NCBI RefSeq assembly: GCF_013337115.1
Contig: NZ_SGWE01000004.1
Span: forward strand, 3,107,501-3,171,500
Length of the DNA: 64,000 nucleotides
From: Deinococcus sp. JMULE3
GTDB taxonomy: Bacteria > Deinococcota > Deinococci > Deinococcales > Deinococcaceae
Direction: 5' to 3'
Part shown: positions 56,517 through 64,000 of the stretch, one piece after another
Numbering within the stretch: position 1 is the first letter of the stretch
How the letters are laid out: each line of letters starts with the position of its first letter
Notes under the pieces: generated by a model
Databases searched by the model: none
The model's input: the letters and a program-made list of their open reading frames with translations, nothing else
Told to the model about the DNA's origin: nothing
Position numbers and translations under genes: made by a program

Positions 56517-57913
56517 GCGCCGACCCGCGCGGCTTCCTCTCGCACGCTCGCCTCCGGATCGGCCCGCAGCGCGTCCTGCACGGTGGGGGAGAGGTCGGCG
56601 CGTCCGGCGACGGCCAGTCGCACGCCTTCATCCGGGTCCCCGGCCAGCACGGCCATTTCCTCTGGCGCGAGGTGTGGGTGCAGGGCCGCCGCGCGGCGCA
56701 CCCCGGCATTCGGGTCACGCGCCAGTCCCGCCAGCGTCCCGCCCGACGTCGCGGACGCGTACGCCACGGCGCGGCGCACCTCCGGGTTCGGGTCGCCCGC
56801 CAGGACCTCCAATCGCGTCTCGCCCAGGTCCGGGCGGACCGCCAGCACCGTCCGCACACTCGCGTCCGGGTCGCTCAGCAGGGCGTCCAGCACCGACGCG
56901 GGAATACCCTCCGCGCTCGCCACGTGCAGGCGGATGTCCGCTTCCGGCGCGCGGGCCAGCGCCAGCACCGCGTCCTCGGGCAGGTCGCTGCGGTCCAGCA
57001 CGGCGCGGCGGACCGTCTCGGACTCGTCCGCCGCCAGTCGCGTCAGCAGTTCCGCCGGAACGTCCGGGCGGCGGGCCAGCGCGGCGCGCACGTCGGGGTC
57101 GGCGTCCACCTCCGCCCGCGCCAGCCACTCCGCCGGGACCGTCCACGCCTGCAGGGCCGCGGCGCGCACCAGCGGCTGGTCGTTCGTCGCCAGCCACTCC
57201 CGCACCGACCGGGGCAGATCCACCCGCCGCGCCAGGGTCGCCAGCACGTCCGGGTCGCCGTCCGCCGCGAGGTGGATCATGCAGTCCAGCGGCAGGTCCA
57301 GCCGCCGCGCCACCCCGGCCCGCACCATGCCGTGCGCGTCCCCCACCAGCACCCGCAGCACGTCCCCCGGCAGGTCGGGGCGGGACGCGACGGCCTTGCG
57401 CACGTCGTAATCGTCGTCCGCCGCCAGCTGCCGCACCAGCCCCTCGGGCAGCTCGTCCCGGCGCGCGACCGCCTCGCGGATCTGCCACCCGGCATCCTGC
57501 GCCAGCGCCGCCACCCGCTCCGCACTCAGATCCGCCCGGCCCGCCAGCGCCGTGCGCACCGCGTAGTCCTCGTGCCGCAGCGCCGAATCCACCACCCACC
57601 CCGGCACGCCCGGCGCGTTCAGCAGCGCGATCACCCCGTCCGCCGGGAACACCCCCAGCAGGTTCGGCCGCGCCAGCCGCATCAGCGGCAACCCCGGGTT
57701 CGCCAGCACGTCCGCCGGGTACGCCGCCGCCAGCGACCCCAGCACCTCCACCGGCGTGTTCGGATGCCGCGCGACCCGCGCCCGCACCCGCGCGTCCGGA
57801 TGCGCCGACAGGCCCGACAGCGTATCCGCCGTCGCCCGCGGGGCACCCGCCGCCTCCAGCGCCCCCTCCACACCCAAGATCGTCAGCGTCCGCGGGTCAA
57901 GCTCACCAGTCAT
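56513..57913 (-). CDS. Leucine-rich-repeat-variant (LRV/HEAT-like) protein
   Basis: A 466-residue all-helical repeat protein. About 16 tandem units of 24 residues follow the pattern D-x-x-V-R-x-A-V-A-x-R-P-D-L-P-x-x-x-L-x-x-L-A, for example YDVRKAVASRPDLPGDVLRV and PDVRAALARRPDVPAELLTR. This matches the leucine-rich repeat variant, a HEAT-like solenoid. There is no signal peptide or metal-binding N-terminus like the Azotobacter LRV protein. It is likely a scaffold. Between nudC and the Nudix gene; the ATG at 57913 has CATCAT 7 nt upstream. The repetition also causes strong antisense open frames. Confidence 0.88.
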   Translation of the reverse strand: MTGELDPRTLTILGVEGALEAAGAPRATADTLSGLSAHPDARVRARVARHPNTPVEVLGSLAAAYPADVLANPGLPLMRLARPNLLGVFPADGVIALLNAPGVPGWVVDSALRHEDYAVRTALAGRADLSAERVAALAQDAGWQIREAVARRDELPEGLVRQLAADDDYDVRKAVASRPDLPGDVLRVLVGDAHGMVRAGVARRLDLPLDCMIHLAADGDPDVLATLARRVDLPRSVREWLATNDQPLVRAAALQAWTVPAEWLARAEVDADPDVRAALARRPDVPAELLTRLAADESETVRRAVLDRSDLPEDAVLALARAPEADIRLHVASAEGIPASVLDALLSDPDASVRTVLAVRPDLGETRLEVLAGDPNPEVRRAVAYASATSGGTLAGLARDPNAGVRRAAALHPHLAPEEMAVLAGDPDEGVRLAVAGRADLSPTVQDALRADPEASVREEAARVGA

Positions 57914-57937
57914 CGCAGCGATGATGGCACGGGGGAA

Positions 57938-58066
57938 CAGGGAAGTGGGCAGGAGGGAGTGGGAAGTGGATGGCCCGTGGGTGTGCGGGTGCGATGCGTG
58001 TGGGCCAGGGGGGTGTGCCCCGGCAGCCGACCCACTCCCTACTTTCCACTCCCCACTTCCTCCAGC
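57938..58066. repeat. Heptamer-armed hairpin H4, overlapping the nudC 3' end
   Basis: Left arm GGGAAGT-GGGCAGG-AGGGAGT-GGGAAGT-GGATGG (57940-57973). The right arm (58029-58066) complements GGAAGTG-GGGAGTG-GAAAGTA-GGGAGTG-GGTCGG. The 7-nt unit is (A/G)GGGAGT or GGGAAGT. The loop is about 55 nt and contains GTGTGCGGGTGCGATGCG. The right arm encodes the last codons of nudC (EVGSGK-stop). Probably the nudC terminator. Confidence 0.7.
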
Positions 58067-58875
58067 GCGCCCGCCATCGCCCCGTCGATCAGCGCCCGCG
58101 CGATGCTGAACGCGGCGGGCAGCGTGGGGAGGTCAGTGATGGGGAACCAGCGGGCGTCGTCGATCTCGCCGGGTTGAGGGGTGATGTCGCCGCCCGCGTA
58201 CTCGGCGGTGAAGCCCAGCATCAGCGAGTGCGGGAACGGCCACGGCTGACTGAACTGGTACTGCAGGTCCGTGATCTGCACGCCGACCTCCTCCTGCACC
58301 TCGCGCTGGGCGGCGGCCTCCAGCGTCTCGGAGGGTTCCACGAAACCTGCCAGGGCGGAGTACATGCCGGGCGGAAAGTGCGGACTGCGGGCCAGCAGCA
58401 GTTCGGTGTCCCGGCCCTGACCGCGCCGGATCAGCACCATCGCGACGGGGGCCACTCGGGGGTAGGCGGTCAGGCCGCAGTTCGGGCAGCGGCGCGAGCG
58501 TTCATGCGTGGCGTCACTTAGGGGCGTGGCGCAGCGGCCGCAGTAGCGGTGCGTGCGGGCGAACTCGATGAGCTGCGCAGCGTATCCGGCCAGCCCCATG
58601 TGGTGCTCCGGCAGGCGACCGAAGCCGGTGCGGACCGGGACCGACTGGAAGCCGCCGGGCAGCTCGCCGTCCAGACCCGCCGCCAGGTACGACGTGCCGT
58701 CCAGGGTGCCCAGCGGCGTCACGTCCACCACGGGCAGCGGGGCCTCGCCCGTCGGGAGGGTGCCGTCCGCGCGCAGCACCAGTTTCGGCCCGTCGAACAC
58801 GAACCACGCCGACCCCGCCTCCGGGGTCAGGGTCAGCGCGACCTCGAAACCGTCCGGGCGACTGGTCGCCTTCAC
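58039..58875 (-). CDS. nudC: NAD(H) pyrophosphatase/decapping NudC
   Basis: A 278-residue Nudix hydrolase that cleaves NADH and NAD-capped RNA. The zinc ribbon CGRC...CPNC (around residue 115) precedes the Nudix domain ALAGFVEPSETLEAAAQREVQEEVGVQI. The NADH-specific SQPWPFPHSLMLGF follows the box. The last seven codons are the arm of hairpin H4. The ATG at 58875 overlaps the VWA gene's stop (ATGA). Confidence 0.95.
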   Translation of the reverse strand: MKATSRPDGFEVALTLTPEAGSAWFVFDGPKLVLRADGTLPTGEAPLPVVDVTPLGTLDGTSYLAAGLDGELPGGFQSVPVRTGFGRLPEHHMGLAGYAAQLIEFARTHRYCGRCATPLSDATHERSRRCPNCGLTAYPRVAPVAMVLIRRGQGRDTELLLARSPHFPPGMYSALAGFVEPSETLEAAAQREVQEEVGVQITDLQYQFSQPWPFPHSLMLGFTAEYAGGDITPQPGEIDDARWFPITDLPTLPAAFSIARALIDGAMAGALEEVGSGK

Positions 58876-60008
58876 GTGTGTTCTTCCAGGCGCAGGACCT
58901 CACCGAAGGGGAAGCCCTCGTCCTCCAGGCCGCCGGGCGGCACGACCCACAGGGTAGAGACGCGTGGCGCCTGCTCGGGGAAATCCCCGTACCCGTCGGT
59001 CAGGTAGATCAGGACGTCCGGCTCGTGCTCGTCCAGCAGCCGGAAGATGGGGCGGAAGTCGGTGCCGCCGCCCCCCTGCGGTGGGGGAATCTCGCCGCCG
59101 GGCGTCAGGTCGTGCGGGCCGTACGCCTCGGTGTCCGCGTAGTACAGGGTCGCGCGGACGTGCGGGTACGCGCCCAGCACGCCCTGCACCTCACCCACCA
59201 GCGCCCGCACCGCGTCGTCGTCCACGCTGCCGGACGTGTCCACGGCGATCAGCGCGGTCAGGGACTCGTCGTCCAGCGCTTCCAGGTACAGTCCGCGCCC
59301 CACGAACCGCCGGTCGAACCCCCCGAAATCCACCGGGGTGCGCGCCAGGAAGCGCCACAGGTGCGCCCGCCAGTCCAGTCGCGCCGGGGCGAGGCGCTGC
59401 AACTCGCGGTGCTCGCCCAGCGGGTCGTCGCCCTTGCCGCTCATGGCCTCCACGCTGCGCGCCTGCGCCAGCGCCTGCTGCCACTGCCGCTGCGTCTGCC
59501 CGGCCTGCCCCGGCTTCTGCCCGCGCGGCGGCGCGTCACTGGGCGGCCCGTCCAGCAGGTCGTCCCCCTCGTCGTTCCCGTCGCCCTCGGCTTCGGCCTC
59601 GATGGACGTGTACACCTCCTCGACGCTCAGGCGTTCCAGGTGCTCGTCCCGCCGCGACTGCGGCGGCGTGGGCAGCCCCGCCGCCGACACCATGCCGTTC
59701 ACGATCAGGTCCGCCGCCTTGTTCCAGCGTTTCTTCTCACGCGGACCGCGCCGTTCCACGTGCGACAGCGCCGCGTGTAGCACCTCGTGCAGCAGCAGCC
59801 CGTCCAGCACGTCCAGCGCCAGCGTCGCGGCGACCTCCGGGTTCACGTACACCCGCTCGCCGTCCGTGCCCGCCGCCGCGACCTCCCGCGACGGCACGAA
59901 CTCCGCGTGCAGCAGCAACGTCGCGAAGAACGCCGACCGCCCCCGCAGCCGCAACCGAGAGCCGGAAATCAGACGCTGGAACTCAGGGGTGACCGGGACC
60001 GGGGTCAT
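58872..60008 (-). CDS. VWA-like/DUF2201 metallopeptidase-like protein
   Basis: A 378-residue cytoplasmic protein. The N-part has VYVNPEVAATLALDVLDGLLLHEVLHAALSH, an HExxH zinc-peptidase signature. An acidic Asp/Gly-rich linker (EAEAEGDGNDEGDDL) follows. The C-part is VWA-like with TALIAVDTSGSVDDDAVRAL (MIDAS DxSxS), TLYYADTEA, GGGGTDFRPIFRLL and VLIYLTDGYGDFP. This matches DUF2201-type partners of MoxR ATPases, and moxR lies directly upstream. GGGAG lies 4 nt before the ATG. Overlaps nudC. Confidence 0.9.
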   Translation of the reverse strand: MTPVPVTPEFQRLISGSRLRLRGRSAFFATLLLHAEFVPSREVAAAGTDGERVYVNPEVAATLALDVLDGLLLHEVLHAALSHVERRGPREKKRWNKAADLIVNGMVSAAGLPTPPQSRRDEHLERLSVEEVYTSIEAEAEGDGNDEGDDLLDGPPSDAPPRGQKPGQAGQTQRQWQQALAQARSVEAMSGKGDDPLGEHRELQRLAPARLDWRAHLWRFLARTPVDFGGFDRRFVGRGLYLEALDDESLTALIAVDTSGSVDDDAVRALVGEVQGVLGAYPHVRATLYYADTEAYGPHDLTPGGEIPPPQGGGGTDFRPIFRLLDEHEPDVLIYLTDGYGDFPEQAPRVSTLWVVPPGGLEDEGFPFGEVLRLEEHT

Positions 60009-60018
60009 GGGGCTCCCG

Positions 60019-60092
60019 GTGTTGAACGTTGATGGTTGATGGTTGATGGAAAAAGCTGTTCTCCATCAACGTTCAACCATCGACCATCCCCC
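60019..60092. repeat. Heptamer-armed hairpin H5 between moxR and the VWA gene
   Basis: Left arm GTTGAAC-GTTGATG-GTTGATG-GTTGATGG (60021-60049). The right arm (60061-60090) complements GGATGGTCGATG-GTTGAAC-GTTGATGG. A stem of about 22 bp with AAAAAGCTGTT at the loop results. Same GTTGATG unit as H1. It stands between moxR and the VWA gene, which are expected to work together, and so may set their relative expression. Confidence 0.72.
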
Positions 60093-60096
60093 CGCC

Positions 60097-61122
<1,026 letters not shown>

Positions 61123-61128
61123 GCGCTG

Positions 61129-61134
61129 AGGCTA
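61129..61134 (-). promoter_or_regulatory. -10 element of the moxR cluster
   Basis: TAGCCT on the minus strand, 6 nt before GTG 61122. Confidence 0.55.
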
Positions 61135-61218
61135 CCGCAACGGGGCCGCCCGGCGCTGAGCGCGCGTGCAGGCGGCCTTCAGGGTGCGGGGTGGGGTCGG
61201 TGGTGTTCCGGCGTGACG

Positions 61219-61731
61219 TTACAGCGGAACGGTGCAGGTCACGGAGGTGCTGCCGCCCCCCGCGAGGCGTTTCGTGCCCTGGATGTCCAGTTTCACGCTG
61301 GGCGCATTGCGGCCCCAGGTGGCGTGGAAGTCCAGCTCCTTCGGTTCGGTGGCGGTCAGCGGATCGTCGATCAGCCAGATCACCTGATTCAGGTCCGGGA
61401 GGGTCTGATGCCCGAACACCCGGATGGCCTGCGGGGTGGGCGTGAACGAGTACGTCAGGGTCGGGCTGGCGAAGGTGTAACTGCCGTCCGCTGCGACCGT
61501 CAGCGAACAGGCCGCGCCGCCGAGGGTCTTCCCGGCGTACGTCCCGGCGAGGCAACTGCTCGCGGCGGGGTCCGAGGACGCGTTCACGACCGGGCACGCC
61601 GCGAGGCGCGTCGTGATCGCGTTCCCCGGCGTCGGTGTCGGCGTCGGGCTGGGGGTGGAGGTGCCGCCCCCACCGCACGCGGCGAGCAGCAGGGGCAGGA
61701 GCAGGGCGGTCAGGGAAGCGGGTCTCGTCAT
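61219..61731 (-). CDS. Hypothetical lipoprotein
   Basis: A 170-residue predicted lipoprotein. Signal MTRPASLTALLLPLLLAA then Cys (lipobox LLAAC), followed by GGGGTSTPSPTPTPTPGN as a flexible linker. The mature domain has AACPVVNASSD, SCLAGTYAGKTLGGAACSLTVA, a TATEPKELDFHATWGRN segment and ends STSVTCTVPL. Four or more cysteines may form disulfides. No family recognised. Upstream lie a 43-residue secreted peptide and a divergent regulator. Confidence 0.8.
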   Translation of the reverse strand: MTRPASLTALLLPLLLAACGGGGTSTPSPTPTPTPGNAITTRLAACPVVNASSDPAASSCLAGTYAGKTLGGAACSLTVAADGSYTFASPTLTYSFTPTPQAIRVFGHQTLPDLNQVIWLIDDPLTATEPKELDFHATWGRNAPSVKLDIQGTKRLAGGGSTSVTCTVPL

Positions 61732-61821
61732 GGGGGCCTCGTGGGGTAGGGGACAGGACGCCCGGTCCGCCAGTGCTTCTGGCAGATCGGGGCTATGGTC
61801 GGGGCGGCTCGCGGTGAGGGC

Positions 61822-61953
61822 TTACTGGGCCTTGGGTGGGCAGAGGCGCATGGGGCAGGTCAGGGAGATGCCGCTGTCGGCCGGTCCGGTCAGGGCGGCG
61901 GCGCTCGCGTGCGGAAGGATGAGGGTCAGGGCCAGCAGGATGGTGCGCGTCAT
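61822..61953 (-). CDS. 43-residue secreted peptide
   Basis: A short frame reading MTRTILLALTLILPHASAAA, then LTGPADSGISLTCPMRLCPPKAQ. The first 19 residues form a signal peptide with an A-x-A site, leaving a mature peptide of about 24 residues with two Cys four residues apart (CPMRLC). GGAGG precedes the ATG by 6 nt. The signal resembles that of the adjacent lipoprotein (MTR start). No homologue recognised. Confidence 0.6.
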   Translation of the reverse strand: MTRTILLALTLILPHASAAALTGPADSGISLTCPMRLCPPKAQ

Positions 61954-62006
61954 GGGGGACCTCCGGTGGGGATCACGGTAGCGGAGGTCCGCTGCAAAAA
62001 CCCCCG

Positions 62007-62012
62007 TAGAAT
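62007..62012 (+). promoter_or_regulatory. -10 element of the winged-helix regulator gene
   Basis: TAGAAT ends 7 nt before the ATG at 62020. Confidence 0.58.
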
Positions 62013-62019
62013 TCGTGAC

Positions 62020-62640
62020 ATGGCGCACGTTATCCTTGACGATCCGCAGGTGGTTGAGGTGCTGCTGGATCATGACCGCATGCGGCTCCTGACGCCTTTC
62101 ATGACGGCGCCGATGACCATCGCGCAGGCGGCGGAGATCACCGGGTGCCCGCCGACGTCCCTGGGGTACTGGGTCAAGCGGTTCGTGCGGCTGGGGCTGG
62201 TGCGGGAGGTCGCCTCTCAGCGTCCGGCGGTGTTTCAGGCGGTGTCGAACGAGTTCATCGTGGACCCGTCGCGGGTGATGCCGCTGGAGGAGATGCTGTC
62301 GGGCGTGCAGCGCCCCGCGTGGGAGCGGATGCTGCGCGGGTACGCGCGGGAGTACGGGCGGCTGTCGCCGGACTGGCTGCTGCGGTTTCACGTGACGCCC
62401 GAGGGGGTGCTGACGCGGCGTGAACTGACCCGCGAGGAGCTGGAGCGTCCGGGGGGTCCGGCGGCGCAGCGGCCGCTGGGGGAATGGGCGCTGCTGCGGC
62501 TGTCGCGGGAGGACGCGCAGGCGTTCCGCGAGCGGCTGTCCGGGGTGGTGCAGGAGTTCCTGGCCCGCTCGTCGGAGCTTGAGTCCGACAGCGTGTATCT
62601 CGTGCATGTGGGACTGACGCGGGACCCGGTGCACGGGTGA
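62020..62640 (+). CDS. Winged-helix (ArsR-like) transcriptional regulator
   Basis: A 206-residue protein. The N-terminal HTH covers residues 10-75: DPQVVEVLLDHDRMRLLTPF, APMTIAQAAEITGCPPTSLGYWVKRFVRLGLVREVA and RPAVFQAVSNEFIVDP (wing). The C-part is helical with an ARSSELESDSVYLVHVGLT end. It resembles ArsR/HTH_20-type regulators that lack metal cysteines. The ligand and target are unknown; the next gene is a membrane Fe-S oxidoreductase and the secreted peptide gene is divergent. Confidence 0.85.
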   Translation: MAHVILDDPQVVEVLLDHDRMRLLTPFMTAPMTIAQAAEITGCPPTSLGYWVKRFVRLGLVREVASQRPAVFQAVSNEFIVDPSRVMPLEEMLSGVQRPAWERMLRGYAREYGRLSPDWLLRFHVTPEGVLTRRELTREELERPGGPAAQRPLGEWALLRLSREDAQAFRERLSGVVQEFLARSSELESDSVYLVHVGLTRDPVHG

Positions 62641-62663
62641 TGTGCGCGCGGCGCGGCATCCGA

Positions 62664-62683
62664 TATACTTTGACTCAGTCTAA
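62664..62683 (+). promoter_or_regulatory. Candidate promoter and operator of the Fe-S oxidoreductase gene
   Basis: TATACT (62664-62669) could be the -10. It abuts a near-perfect 15-bp palindrome, TT-T-GACT-C-AGTC-T-AA (62669-62683), placed where a repressor would cover the transcription start. The symmetry recalls sites of metal or redox regulators (DtxR/Fur type), but I cannot name one. Confidence 0.45.
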
Positions 62684-62732
62684 TTTTTCGTCCGAGTACA
62701 GTTAAGCCATTCCGACCGAAGGAGTTGCCCCC

Positions 62733-64000
<1,268 letters not shown>

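Noticed and set aside
55908..57924. Very long Arg/Pro/Ser-rich plus-strand frames opposite the LRV-repeat gene
   Set aside because: The 24-residue periodicity of the LRV gene makes its complement open and repetitive; no independent start signals.

Overview
The window is about 70% GC and reads as chromosomal DNA of a Deinococcus-type bacterium. Evidence for this: a LysW-dependent lysine pathway (lysJ, lysT, lysU, lysW, lysX); many apparently leaderless genes with a TANNNT -10 element 6-8 nt before the start codon; periplasmic and lipoprotein-rich gene content; and small modular intergenic repeats like those known from deinococci. Genes are dense, and neighbours often overlap as ATGA, GTGA or TGATG.

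Layout. 0-6 kb: a BMP-family binding protein facing ligA, then a Gls24-like/nusB/folD/PAP2-like chain, and rpsP on the minus strand. 6-9.3 kb: ftsE-ftsX plus an EnvC-like catalytically degenerate LytM protein, with two copies of a small repeat inserted around the last gene. 9.5-14.8 kb: a CtpA-like protease, an HtrA-like protease, malQ and a cobalamin adenosyltransferase. 14.9-19.2 kb (minus): a voltage-gated-type ion channel, a YgiC-like ATP-grasp ligase, two YgiB-like lipoproteins and a MocR regulator, nearly all overlapping. An 18-bp divergent promoter separates these from an acetyltransferase/DJ-1/PNPOx/EamA operon (19.2-22.2 kb).

22-29.9 kb: lysJ, tRNA-Leu(CAA), purD with an MBL hydrolase and a 57-residue membrane protein, RNHCP and membrane proteins, a MOSC protein, and nadA-nadC. 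29.9-35.4 kb: nadB, a membrane protein, a methyltransferase, a degenerate receiver protein, a TetR regulator and a family I.5-like lipase. 35.7-39.9 kb: the lysine cluster lysT, PPase-like, VOC, lysU, a double zinc-ribbon protein, lysW and lysX. The LysW here keeps the EDWGE tail but has lost its cysteines.

40-53 kb: CBS-ACT, two Skp/OmpH paralogues, PNPOx-like, HIT, a Tat-exported ferritin-like protein, recG, the trmD-rimM-KH operon and a radical SAM protein. Three genes between 43.0 and 51.3 kb each carry a one-base loss that breaks the frame. 53-64 kb: a large DUF11 surface protein, a minus-strand MoxR/VWA/NudC/LRV-repeat/Nudix cluster, small secreted proteins, a winged-helix regulator and the start of a membrane-bound Fe-S oxidoreductase that runs off the window.

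Two kinds of non-coding structure stand out. One is a modular repeat (three fuller copies) whose TGATACGG-type end supplies the stop codon of three genes. The other is a set of five intergenic hairpins whose arms are built from tandem 7-nt units, some of which extend into the last codons of the neighbouring gene. The strongest candidate for a poorly described biological system is the channel/ATP-grasp/lipoprotein cassette at 14.9-17.6 kb.
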